DNA of 64,000 bases, from the NCBI RefSeq assembly GCF_039729145.1, contig NZ_CP155793.1:2728001-2792000 (forward strand), given 5' to 3'. Positions 8,868-16,089 of this stretch are shown here, one piece after another (within the stretch, counting starts at the first letter, position 1; the number at the start of each line of letters is the position of its first letter). The position numbers and the translations under genes were made by a program. This DNA comes from Microbacterium sp. SY138 (GTDB lineage: Bacteria > Actinomycetota > Actinomycetes > Actinomycetales > Microbacteriaceae). Below the pieces are notes generated by a model that worked only from the letters and a program-made list of their open reading frames with translations, ran no database searches and was not told where the DNA came from.

Positions 8868-8897
8868 TGTCGCTTTTTGGCGGTGTTTTGTGATCGC
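8868..8897 (+). repeat. left terminal inverted repeat of the Tni transposon
   Basis: Starts TGTCGCTTTTTGGCGGTG and continues through TTTTGTGATCGC. It matches the reverse complement of 14028-14058, apart from a one-base insertion near the tip and several substitutions. Confidence 0.7.
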
Positions 8898-8965
8898 TTA
8901 GTGACGGGTGTGGCTGGCCGGCGACTGACGGAAAGCAGAGGTAGTCGGCTCTGTGTGTTAGTTGG

Positions 8966-10315
8966 TCAGAGTAGGGAGCCGAGGTCGGAGCCGAGGGAGG
9001 GGTAGGTGGCGGTGGTGGATTTGAGTTGCCGGGTGGTGAGACCCAGTTTGATGGCGATGCCGAAGGTGTTGATCAGTTCGGAGTAGCCGGGGCCGAGCAG
9101 GTGCGCGCCAAGGATCTGATCGGTGTCGGTATCGATGATGATCTTCGCGGCGGCGGTGGTTTCGGCGACCCGGTAGGTGGAGTACCAGTTGCTGGTGTCA
9201 GTGAAGCGAACGGCGGTGTTGTGGCTTGTGGCGGCTTCTTCTTCGAGGAGGCCGACCCGGTTCAGCTCCGGGATGGTGAACACGGTCGTGGGGACCCCGG
9301 TGTAGTCGGGTGCTGTGGTGGTTCCTTTGAGCATGTTCGACGCGGCGACTTTCCCCTCAAACACGGCCACCGGAGTCAGGGGACGTCCCGCGGTGTCGGC
9401 GGCGTCTCCTGCGGCATAGACGGCGGGGTTGGTGGTGCTTTGCAGGTGCCCGGCGACGGTGACTCCACGTAGGCTGCCGGCAATACCGGCAGCGTCCAAA
9501 TGGAGGCCATCGAGGGCGGGGACGCGACCTGCTCCATGAACGACGAGGTCCGCGTCAAGACGGGTGGTCGTGCCGTGGGTGTTGATGCTGATCTGGAACC
9601 CGGCGGGGGCGGCCTCGATGGCGGTGACGTTGGTGTTTCGGTAGACGTGGATGCCGGCTTGCTCGGTGCGGGAGGTCAGCAACTCCACCAGGTCGGGGTC
9701 GAACTCGCGCAGGGGTCGCGGGCCGTGGTCGATGATCGTGCACTGCGCGCCGGCGCGGGCGGCGATGTGCGCGAACTCGAACGAGATGAAGCCGCCGCCG
9801 ATGAACACGATCCGCTGCGGTAGAGCATCGAGGTCGAGGAATTGGGTGCTGTCGATGAGGTGTGCCGCACCGGGGAACGTCAACGGCCTCGGGGTGGCCC
9901 CGGTGGCGATGAGGAAGCGGTCGGCGTGGTGGGTAGTGCCATCGATGGTGAGGGTGTTCGGGCCAGTGAACTCGGCGTGGCCGTGAAAAGTGGTGGCACC
10001 GTTGCCGGTGAGTTCGTCTTCCATGCCTTTCGGGACACCGTCGGTGAAGCCGCGCTTGCGCCGCATCAGGGCCGGCCAGTCGACACGGAGGCCGCCTTCT
10101 GTAATGCCGGTGTCGTTCATCAGCCGGGCGGCATCGACGATTTCGGCGCCGCGGCGGAGGATCTTTTTCGGGTCGCATCCCCGGAGCGCGCAGGTACCGC
10201 CGTAGGGCAACGCGTCGACAATCCCGACCCGCCAGCCCTGCGCCGCACACTTGTTCGCAGCGGACGTGCCCGCCATGCCTGCACCGATGACCAGCAGATC
10301 GAACGCGTCACTCAC
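8966..10315 (-). CDS. MerA-like pyridine nucleotide-disulfide oxidoreductase
   Basis: 449 residues from GTG 10315, overlapping the upstream gene's stop (GTGA). The FAD-binding GAGMAGTSAA near residue 10, redox-active CALRGC (CX4C) in GGTCALRGCDPKK near residue 43, a central NAD(P) motif (GGGFISFEFA) and FAD motif YAAGDAAD define a class I flavoprotein disulfide reductase. The C-terminus ends SLGSDLGSLL and lacks the paired cysteines that deliver Hg(II) in true mercuric reductase, and there is no N-terminal metal-binding domain. It may reduce another metal or a thiol carrier, perhaps the neighbouring thioredoxin-like protein. Transcribed leftward from the MerR-type promoter. Confidence 0.85.
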   Translation of the reverse strand: MSDAFDLLVIGAGMAGTSAANKCAAQGWRVGIVDALPYGGTCALRGCDPKKILRRGAEIVDAARLMNDTGITEGGLRVDWPALMRRKRGFTDGVPKGMEDELTGNGATTFHGHAEFTGPNTLTIDGTTHHADRFLIATGATPRPLTFPGAAHLIDSTQFLDLDALPQRIVFIGGGFISFEFAHIAARAGAQCTIIDHGPRPLREFDPDLVELLTSRTEQAGIHVYRNTNVTAIEAAPAGFQISINTHGTTTRLDADLVVHGAGRVPALDGLHLDAAGIAGSLRGVTVAGHLQSTTNPAVYAAGDAADTAGRPLTPVAVFEGKVAASNMLKGTTTAPDYTGVPTTVFTIPELNRVGLLEEEAATSHNTAVRFTDTSNWYSTYRVAETTAAAKIIIDTDTDQILGAHLLGPGYSELINTFGIAIKLGLTTRQLKSTTATYPSLGSDLGSLL

Positions 10316-10626
10316 CGGATACCCGCTTCGACGGTCCTGATGGCGTCCCGGATCTGCTCTGTCGTGGGCGACCCGGCAAGACCTGCCGGTGTCAAATACA
10401 CCCGGCACGACAGGCCGGGCGGAGCTTCTGGCGCGGGAAACAGCGGCACACCGTCGGCCAGGAGAGTCGGGGACCCGCGGAAGTCGAGAGCTTCCGCTTC
10501 CTCCTGCGTCTCGATGAGCTGCCGGCTCACCGTGACGTCGGATCGTTCCGCGGCGATCACCGTGAGGCGATCCGCGGCCGTCTCCCAGTTCGGGCACCCA
10601 TCGAAGTACTGCAACGTGATCTGCAT
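10312..10626 (-). CDS. small thioredoxin-fold-like protein, metal-operon associated
   Basis: 104 residues with an N-terminal strand QITLQYFDGCPNW, a pattern common in small thioredoxin-like proteins of actinobacterial mer-type operons; the single conserved cysteine replaces the usual CXXC. RGSPTLLADGVPLF corresponds to the cis-proline region of the thioredoxin fold. It is the first gene of a two-gene operon, and its stop overlaps the start of the flavoprotein gene. It may present a metal or thiol to that enzyme. This is inference, as no characterised homologue is recalled. Confidence 0.7.
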   Translation of the reverse strand: MQITLQYFDGCPNWETAADRLTVIAAERSDVTVSRQLIETQEEAEALDFRGSPTLLADGVPLFPAPEAPPGLSCRVYLTPAGLAGSPTTEQIRDAIRTVEAGIR

Positions 10627-10633
10627 GCATCGA

Positions 10634-10664
10634 CCGTAAACGTTGCAGCCCGGTACAAGGTCAA
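10634..10664 (-). promoter_or_regulatory. MerR-type promoter/operator for the leftward oxidoreductase operon
   Basis: On the minus strand a -35 TTGACC (10664-10659) and a weak -10 TTACGG (10639-10634) are separated by 19 bases, the overlong spacing that MerR-family activators correct by bending DNA. The spacer holds an imperfect dyad, TTGTACCGGGCTGCAA. The divergent merR gene begins 17 bases away. Confidence 0.65.
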
Positions 10665-10680
10665 GTGGTGAAATGGGGGT

Positions 10681-11085
10681 ATGCGCATTGGAGACCTCGC
10701 CGCCACCACGGGAGTCAGCACCCAGACCCTTCGTTTCTACGAACGCGAAGGGCTACTTTCTGCACCGAGTCGACAAAGCAATGGATACCGGGTCTATGAC
10801 GATGAGGTCGCTTCCCGCGTCGGATTCATTCGCGCCGCTCAATCTGCCGGATTGACGCTGGCCGACATCGCCGGAGTCCTCACTCTCCGGGAAGACGGGC
10901 AGGCGCCCTGCTCGCACGTGCACTCGCTGCTCGATGGCAAACTCAATGAAGTCAGGGTCCGTCAACAAGAACTCGCCCGTCTCGAAACAGAACTCGTCGA
11001 CATGCTCACCACCAGTTCGGCCGTCGACCCAGCGACGTGCTCGGAGCGCAGCATCTGCAACGTCATCCCGCGGCTGCTACCGTAA
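10681..11085 (+). CDS. MerR-family metal-responsive regulator
   Basis: 134 residues. The N-terminal winged helix is typical (MRIGDLAATTGVSTQTLRFYEREGLL), followed by the dimerisation helix. Metal ligands are likely Cys in APCSHVH and the two cysteines in ATCSERSIC near the C-terminus, placed roughly as the three Hg ligands of MerR, although spacing of the last pair differs. It should repress, and on metal binding activate, the divergent thioredoxin-like/flavoprotein operon from the 19-bp-spaced promoter. The cognate ion is uncertain: Hg(II) is possible, but the missing MerA features argue for caution. Confidence 0.85.
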   Translation: MRIGDLAATTGVSTQTLRFYEREGLLSAPSRQSNGYRVYDDEVASRVGFIRAAQSAGLTLADIAGVLTLREDGQAPCSHVHSLLDGKLNEVRVRQQELARLETELVDMLTTSSAVDPATCSERSICNVIPRLLP

Positions 11086-11113
11086 ACCCGTCGTTGTACG
11101 CACCAGCAGGGCA

Positions 11114-11139
11114 TCTCGAAAAGCTACAGCTTTTCGAGA
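11114..11139 (+). terminator. hairpin downstream of merR
   Basis: TCTCGAAAAGC (11114-11124), loop TACA, and its exact complement (11129-11139), 28 bases after the merR stop codon. There is no T-tract. Confidence 0.5.
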
Positions 11140-11195
11140 CATCGGCCGGATCCCGGCTGTGTGATCGCTGATCCGTGTGATCCTCGGTCAGCGTC

Positions 11196-11277
11196 TGTCT
11201 CAACAATGCGTCTCACCGGAAAGTGTCTCAGCGCGATGACGCGGCGGGGTTTGTGAGGCACAATGGCCGAGTGAGAC
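11196..11277. repeat. res-like region upstream of the transposon resolvase
   Basis: Repeated heptamers TGTCTCA (11196, 11224), GCGTCTCAC (11208), TGTGAGGCACA (11252) and GTGAGAC (11271) occur in both orientations in about 80 bases directly in front of the resolvase gene. This layout of inverted half-sites is expected of a res site. Confidence 0.5.
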
Positions 11278-11867
11278 TTCTTGGATACACCCGCGTGAGC
11301 ACATCGAGCCAGGATGCGCAGCTGCAGCTCGACGCACTCGTCGCCGCTGGTGTTCAGAAGCGCGACGTGTTCGCCGATGTCACCTCCGGGAGCAAGACCG
11401 CGATCGAGCGTCGTGGGATGAAAAAACTCCTCGAGCACGCAGAAGCCGGTGACACCGTCGTCGTCTGGCGCGTGGACCGCCTCGGCCGCTCCCTCATCGA
11501 CGTGCTGAACACCGTAAACCTGCTGCGCGAGCGGGGCATCCATGTGCGTTCTGTCTCGGATGGGATAGATCCAGCGACATCGACGGGCCGGTTGATGCTG
11601 AACATGCTCGCCACGCTCGCGGAGTACGAGCGTGAACTGATTGTCGAGCGGGTAAATGCTGGGATCGCCGCCGCCAGGCAGAGCGGCACTCGCTTCGGTC
11701 GTCCACTCTCGGACCCAGCGGTAATCGCCGACAAGCTCGCGATCGCCGCCGACGCCCGAGCGAAAGGTCGCACCGCCGAAGATGCAGCACGGCTCGTCGG
11801 GTGGAGTCGCGCCACGCTCTACCGCCACCAGCAAGCCCTCGCCAGCCGCGAGAGCATCACCATCTAG
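11271..11867 (+). CDS. Tn-encoded serine resolvase (TniR-type)
   Basis: 198 residues from GTG 11271; a longer frame from 11223 would start inside the res-like repeats. Catalytic serine in GYTRVSTSSQDAQLQLD, then VWRVDRLGRSLIDVLN, the regulatory region GIDPATSTGRLMLNMLATLAEYERELI, and a C-terminal Hin-type helix-turn-helix ending in WSRATLYRHQQAL. It resolves cointegrates formed during replicative transposition of the Tni element. It is clearly different from the resolvase at 8232-8807, so two site-specific systems lie within 3 kb. Confidence 0.9.
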   Translation: MRLLGYTRVSTSSQDAQLQLDALVAAGVQKRDVFADVTSGSKTAIERRGMKKLLEHAEAGDTVVVWRVDRLGRSLIDVLNTVNLLRERGIHVRSVSDGIDPATSTGRLMLNMLATLAEYERELIVERVNAGIAAARQSGTRFGRPLSDPAVIADKLAIAADARAKGRTAEDAARLVGWSRATLYRHQQALASRESITI

Positions 11868-11874
11868 CGATGTG

Positions 11875-13212
11875 ATGAGCGGCGGGGAGCGGTGGCGAAT
11901 TCTTCGACTACACGTCGAGGACCAGATACCTCTCACCGCTCTCTCCCGAGAAACCGGGATTGGCCTGCGTACGCTCCAACGCTGGCACCAGCTCTACCGA
12001 GACCACGGCATCACTGCACTCGACCCTCAACCGAGAGCCGACGCCGGCATTCGTCGCACGGGGGGCGAATTGGTCAGATTCATCGAGCACCTCGCGTTGA
12101 CCAGGCCGAGGCCAGCGATCGCGACGCTGCACCGCCTTGCGAGTACCGAAGCGGAGCGGCAAGGCCTGGTTGGTGCCCAGCTACGCCACTGTCAGAGATA
12201 TCGTGCAGTCCCTCGACCCGGCACTGGTAACGCTCGCGTTGGATGGACCCATTGCGTATCGCGATCGATACGAGCTCGTATACCGGCGCCGAGCCGACGG
12301 GCCCAACCAGATCTGGCAGGCCGATCACACCGAACTCGACATCCTCATCACCAGTGCCGTAGGCGGCAAATCTGATCGACCCTGGCTCACGATCGTGATC
12401 GACGACCACTCACGCGCGATCTGCGGATACACCGTCTTCACCGGTGCACCATCAGCGATGAACACGGCCCTCGCGCTCAGGCAGGCGATCTGGCGCAAGA
12501 CCGACCCCGCGTGGGCCATGTGTGGAATACCCGACGTGCTCCACGTCGACCACGGCTCCGACTTTACCAGCCATCACCTCGAACGCACCGCCATCGAGCT
12601 GCGCATCCGGATCATCCACTCCACCGTGGCTCGGCCCCAAGGCCGCGGCAAGATCGAACGCTTCTTCCGCACCATCAACACAGAGCTTCTCTCCACTCTC
12701 CCCGGGCACCTCAGACCAGGCGACAGGAATCCTCACCCCGCTCTAGATCTGGCCGCCCTCGACCAGGCGATCGGCGGGTTCATCGGGATGTACAACGCAC
12801 GCCCGCACCGGGAGCTCGGAGTATCGCCTCGGGACGCGTGGGTCGCGAACGGCTGGCTTCCGCGAATGCCCGACAGTCTGGAACAACTCGACGGCCTCCT
12901 GCTCACGGTCCCCAAGAACCGGGTCGTGCAGCGCGACGGCATTCACTTCCAGGGCCAGCGCTACCTCGCTCCGACACTCGCCCCCTTCGTCGGGCACACG
13001 ATCACAATCCGCTACGACCCGCGCGACATCTCCGAGATCCGCGTGTACGACCGCGACACATTCGTCTGCATCGCCGTCGACGAAGCCCACCCCAATCTCC
13101 GCCTCAGCCTCCGCGACATCGAAACCGCCCGCCGAGCCCGCCGCCGCGCACTCCGACACACCATCAACGACCGCATCCTCACCGCCGTCACCCGCGACGA
13201 GCCACGCGATGA
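11875..13212 (+). pseudogene. tniA: TniA-type DDE transposase, frameshifted
   Basis: The N-terminal HTH part (MSGGERWRILRLHVEDQIPL, then LSRETGIGLRTLQRWHQLY) is read from ATG 11875 and is lost near 12165. The integrase core continues one frame over: WQADHTELDI (first Asp), HVDHGSDFTS (second Asp), RPQGRGKIERFF (Glu), then the Mu-type C-terminal beta-barrel (YLAPTLAPFVGHTITIRYDP). A one-base indel around 12160-12175 would join them. In the C-terminal frame there is no stop at the tniB start, so that reading enters tniB for 340 bases with nonsense composition; a stop in the original frame would lie at 13210-13212, overlapping the tniB ATG. This implies either two frameshifts or a long overlap. 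The element is probably not self-mobile unless sequencing error explains it. Confidence 0.8.
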
Positions 13213-14018
13213 ACCAGCCATTCATCGTCACCAAAGAGCACCGACGCTTCACCGAATTCGCGAACGCCGTCCGCAAAGAGAAAACCATCGGCATCTGCCA
13301 CGGCGACGCCGGCGTCGGCAAGACCAACTCCGCCCGCCGCTACGCAAACTGGGACGCTCTGGAGCCCTACATCAACAAGTGGGGACCTCGCGGCGAGCAC
13401 GACGCCAAGCACTACGCCCTCGCCAACCGATCCCGGACTGTCTTCTACACACCCGAGGTCCTCTGCAGACCCAAAGATCTCATGCACGACATCGACCGCT
13501 GGCAGGCAAAGGTCGAGATCTGCGCCGACGAACACCTCCGCTCGCGTGAGACCGAACCGACCACCACGCCGATCGGCATGTCTCACCTCGTGGATCTGCT
13601 CATCATCGACGAAGCCGAAAGGCTCACACCGACTGCGCTCGAGCTGCTCCGCGACCGCCACGACCGTGAACACCTCTCTATGATCCTCATTGGCATGCCC
13701 GGCATCGACCAACGGTTCCGCCACTACCCACAGCTCTACAGCCGACTCGGCTTCTCCCACCACTACCGAACCCTCGGCCGAGAAGAACTCCTCTTCGTCC
13801 TCGACCGCCACTGGAAACACCTAGGACAGCAACTCGACCCAGAGGACTTCACCGACGCGCAGGCGATAGCTGCGATCGAACGCATCACCCGTGGCAACTT
13901 TCCTCTCCTTGAACGGCTCTTCCCTCAGATCGCCCGAGTGCTGAAGATCAACGGGCTTGAGACCATCACCGACGACGTCATCGAAGCCGCAGCTAGCATC
14001 CTCGTCATCGGCAACTAA
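13209..14018 (+). CDS. tniB: TniB/IstB-like AAA ATPase of the Tni transposon
   Basis: 269 residues. Walker A GDAGVGKT near residues 35-42 and Walker B LLIIDEAERL near 135-144, followed by the LIGMPGIDQRFRHYPQLYSRLGF segment characteristic of TniB/MuB-type target-selection ATPases. In the family it polymerises on DNA with ATP and directs the DDE transposase to its target. It starts with an ATGA overlap relative to the original transposase stop and ends 10 bases before the right terminal repeat. The frame is intact, unlike tniA. Confidence 0.88.
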   Translation: MNQPFIVTKEHRRFTEFANAVRKEKTIGICHGDAGVGKTNSARRYANWDALEPYINKWGPRGEHDAKHYALANRSRTVFYTPEVLCRPKDLMHDIDRWQAKVEICADEHLRSRETEPTTTPIGMSHLVDLLIIDEAERLTPTALELLRDRHDREHLSMILIGMPGIDQRFRHYPQLYSRLGFSHHYRTLGREELLFVLDRHWKHLGQQLDPEDFTDAQAIAAIERITRGNFPLLERLFPQIARVLKINGLETITDDVIEAAASILVIGN

Positions 14019-14027
14019 CGCCGCCAA

Positions 14028-14058
14028 GCGATCACAGAACACCGCCACCGAGCGATCA
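14028..14058 (-). repeat. right terminal inverted repeat of the Tni transposon
   Basis: GCGATCACAGAACACCGCC followed by ACCGAGCGATCA. It is complementary to the left end over most of its length, with one extra base near the tip. Confidence 0.7.
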
Positions 14059-14116
14059 ACTCCACAGATCGACTCACGGCGTGTCGCGCACCTGGTCGGC
14101 GTCAACGACCAGTCCA

Positions 14117-14136
14117 CCGAAAACGATCGTTTTCGG
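14117..14136. repeat. palindromic site B (perfect 20-bp palindrome)
   Basis: CCGAAAACGATCGTTTTCGG, followed by CAGCTC. It lies 58 bases outside the right end of the Tni transposon. It shares arms with site A at the other end, and near-identical copies occur at 43454, 48643 and 54126. Confidence 0.75.
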
Positions 14137-14266
14137 CAGCTCTCGCGCAAGGCTGAGGCATAGGGTTGCCTGATCGACCCGGACCCTGTCGACGGCGGTG
14201 GTCCGGTCCGCTCGTCATGAGAGCGGTAGCCGGTCCACTCGTCGCAAGGGTGGTGCCGACGCCCCA

Positions 14267-14785
14267 CTAATCGTCGAGACGGTCGAGAATCTCATTCATC
14301 TGGTCGATCTCTTCCTGCTGTGACGAGATGATCTGCTCACAGAGATCTTGGATCTCCGGGTCGCTGATGTCTGATTGCTCACACACCAGAATCGCTCGGG
14401 AGTGATGCGGGATCATGGAACGGAGGAACTGGTCGTTACCGACGAACGCTTCCGAGCGTCCCATGAAGAAGGCGGCAAGGAAAAGCGCGGCGAAACCGAC
14501 GAGCAAGCTGATATTCGCGGCTTTGTTCGGGAACATCTTCCACATGACGATGACCATGATGATGCCCATTGGGAAGACCATCATCAGTGCCATGTAGAGG
14601 TTGCTGACGTTGAGGAAGAGATCGTCCAGAACGTTGATCATCGCGAACGTGAGGAAGTACATCACAATGAAGCTGAGCGATAGCGAGATGGCGAGCTTAA
14701 GGTAGCTCGACATCCCGCCCTGATTATTCCCCTGGGAGTGGCCGGCCGGCGGGCGTGAACCGTTGTCGGTGTGCTGGCTTGTCAT
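14267..14785 (-). CDS. DUF305 membrane protein
   Basis: 172 residues from ATG 14785, overlapping the upstream copper-binding gene (ATGA). After a polar glycine/asparagine-rich N-terminus there are about three hydrophobic segments (LAISLSLSFIVMYFLTFAMI; MALMMVFPMGIIMVIVMW; SLLVGFAALFLAAFFMG), then a DUF305 ferritin-like helical domain with the MIPHHSRAI and CEQIISSQQEEIDQM motifs. DUF305 proteins bind or respond to copper/silver, with the HH pair as likely ligands. The second gene of an operon with the Csp-like protein, under a CsoR-type operator. Confidence 0.85.
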   Translation of the reverse strand: MTSQHTDNGSRPPAGHSQGNNQGGMSSYLKLAISLSLSFIVMYFLTFAMINVLDDLFLNVSNLYMALMMVFPMGIIMVIVMWKMFPNKAANISLLVGFAALFLAAFFMGRSEAFVGNDQFLRSMIPHHSRAILVCEQSDISDPEIQDLCEQIISSQQEEIDQMNEILDRLDD

Positions 14786-15183
14786 AGCGACTCCAGTAGT
14801 GCAACGCACGCCTGTTCGCAGCGTCGGCATGCCTCAGCGCAGATCGTGCAGTGCTCATGCATGGTGTGCTGTTCACACTCGTTGGCACAGCTCGAGCAGG
14901 CCGTTCGAGATGCTTCGAGGGCGGCGCGGGTGAGGCTAGCGTCGTGCCCGGTGTGTCGGGAGAGGATACGGGCAGTGGTCGCGCAGAGGTCTGCACAGTC
15001 CTGGTTCGTGCGGATGCACTTGGTCAGGTCAGCAACCATGTCCTCGCTGAGGCAGGCGTCGGCGCACGCGGTGCAGGCTTGCGCGCATTCGAGACACGCG
15101 TCGATGCAGTCGACGAGCTTCGTGTGATCGATTTCGCCCAGATCTTTCGGGTATGTGCGGAGCATTTCTTCGGTGACTGTCAT
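14782..15183 (-). CDS. four-helix-bundle copper-binding protein (Csp/DUF326-like)
   Basis: 133 residues starting at ATG 15183, preceded by AAAGGA. The cysteine-rich helices (CIDACLECAQACTACADACLS; CIRTNQDCADLCATTA; CSSCANECEQHTMHEHCTICAEACRRCEQAC) give the CXXXC-type ladder of copper-storage proteins, which hold many Cu(I) ions inside a four-helix bundle. There is no signal peptide, so it acts in the cytoplasm. It leads an operon with a DUF305 membrane protein and is divergent from csoR; a CsoR-like palindrome lies 65 bases upstream. Confidence 0.9.
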   Translation of the reverse strand: MTVTEEMLRTYPKDLGEIDHTKLVDCIDACLECAQACTACADACLSEDMVADLTKCIRTNQDCADLCATTARILSRHTGHDASLTRAALEASRTACSSCANECEQHTMHEHCTICAEACRRCEQACVALLESL

Positions 15184-15247
15184 GAGTGAAATCCTTTCGT
15201 GAACCACGAAAGGTACGCTCGCATCGCCCGCGCAGTGAGGCCCTTGA

Positions 15248-15264
15248 ATACCCCGCTGGGGTCT
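15248..15264. promoter_or_regulatory. second CsoR-type operator, facing the copper-storage operon
   Basis: ATACCCCGCTGGGGTCT matches the 17-bp csoR operator at 15374 in 13 positions and lies upstream of the leftward Csp-like gene. It suggests that both divergent operons answer to CsoR. Confidence 0.5.
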
Positions 15265-15373
15265 GGTAACCCGGTACCGATACGCCGCCGCGCGGCGCAG
15301 GTCAGCTTGTGAGCTGAACAGAGTCGGCGACCACGTTCGCCTAGCGGGAACAGAAACGAAACCATTGAGTTAG

Positions 15374-15390
15374 ATACCCCCAGGGGGTAT
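15374..15390. promoter_or_regulatory. CsoR operator, 17-bp perfect palindrome
   Basis: ATACCCCCAGGGGGTAT, the classic G/C-tract dyad bound by CsoR-family repressors, ends 9 bases before the csoR GTG start. A diverged copy precedes the second csoR at 43555. Confidence 0.9.
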
Positions 15391-15399
15391 ACTCGAGGC

Positions 15400-15681
15400 G
15401 TGAACGGGTACGACGGAAGCAAGGACGACCTGCGCAAGCGGTTGAATCGCGTCGAAGGCCAGGTGCGGGGGATCTCCCGGATGGTTGATGAGGACAAGTA
15501 CTGCATCGACATCCTTACGCAGGTCTCTGCGGCGACGAAGGCCCTAGAGACGGTGGCGTTGTCGTTGCTTAGCGATCATCTGAGTCACTGCGTCGCTCAG
15601 GGAAGTGCTGAGGGGGGCAACTTCGCAGCGGAGAAGGTTCGTGAGGCCAACGAAGCCATCGCCCGCCTGGTTCGTTCATGA
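15400..15681 (+). CDS. csoR: CsoR-family copper-sensing repressor
   Basis: 93 residues from GTG 15400. The all-helical DUF156/CsoR fold is recognisable (RLNRVEGQVRGISRMVDEDKYCIDILTQ), with the Cu(I) ligand set Cys (KYCID), His and Cys (DHLSHC). Apo-CsoR represses by binding its operator; Cu(I) releases it. The operator lies immediately upstream, so the whole csoR-copZ-copB-DUF6153-DUF305 string is probably autoregulated by copper. About 85-90 percent identical by eye to the second copy at 43.6 kb. Confidence 0.93.
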   Translation: MNGYDGSKDDLRKRLNRVEGQVRGISRMVDEDKYCIDILTQVSAATKALETVALSLLSDHLSHCVAQGSAEGGNFAAEKVREANEAIARLVRS

Positions 15682-15711
15682 CCACACGTCTGTTTAGTGA
15701 AGGAGAACACC

Positions 15712-16035
15712 ATGACTGATCGCATCGAGCTGGGACTGACGGATGCGAACGCTGGCTGCGCATGCTGCGCTGCCCCATCGAACATAGAGACAGCCGTGCG
15801 CGACGATTCTGCGGTCACATCGGAGGTGCTCGTCGACGGGATGACGTGCTCGCATTGCGCGTCGAGCGTCAGTGAGGAGCTCGGCGCTGTCGACGGTGTC
15901 GAGTCCGTCACCGTGGATCTGAACGCGGGTGGCACCTCCCGGGTGACCATCCGCAGCACCGCCCCGGTCGACCCCGCTGCTGTGAAGGCTGCGGTGGAAG
16001 AGGCCGGCTACGCTCTCGCGACCAGCGGCGTCTGA
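15712..16035 (+). CDS. copZ: heavy-metal-associated (CopZ-like) copper chaperone
   Basis: 107 residues from ATG 15712, which has AAGGAG in front; an upstream GTG is less likely. Residues about 40-107 form the HMA fold with the metal site GMTCSHC. The N-terminal extension carries another cysteine cluster (GCACCAAPS), not present in minimal CopZ. It would hand Cu(I) to the ATPase encoded 55 bases downstream and to CsoR. Confidence 0.9.
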   Translation: MTDRIELGLTDANAGCACCAAPSNIETAVRDDSAVTSEVLVDGMTCSHCASSVSEELGAVDGVESVTVDLNAGGTSRVTIRSTAPVDPAAVKAAVEEAGYALATSGV

Positions 16036-16089
16036 GTCGCATCTGACGGCGTCCGGCTTACCCGGGCGCATCCGAACAAGGAGTCCCCG

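Larger units (their letters stand above)
8868..14058. mobile_element. Tn402/Tn5053-like (Tni) transposon with MerR-controlled cargo
   Basis: A 5.2-kb unit bounded by matching inverted terminal repeats (8868-8897 and 14028-14058), each beginning TG and sharing GGCGGTGTT and TGTGATCGC. It contains, left to right, a MerA-like flavoprotein, a thioredoxin-like protein, a merR-type regulator, a serine resolvase with an upstream res-like region, a frameshifted TniA-type DDE transposase and a TniB-type ATPase. No TniQ is visible. No 5-bp target duplication could be identified. The gene set and order fit a Tn5053-family element of the res-hunter type. Confidence 0.75.

Noticed and set aside
8966..10630. 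A 554-residue version of the flavoprotein with a long N-terminal extension
   Set aside because: The extra 105 residues are an out-of-frame reading of the thioredoxin-like gene; the GTG at 10315 starts the real FAD domain.
13213..13549. C-terminal extension of the transposase through tniB
   Set aside because: Composition becomes arginine/proline/histidine-rich with no conserved pattern, while the tniB frame is clearly coding.
14059..14065. A 5-bp target duplication for the Tni element
   Set aside because: Bases outside the two repeats (GACAT and ACTCC) do not match, so no duplication is claimed.
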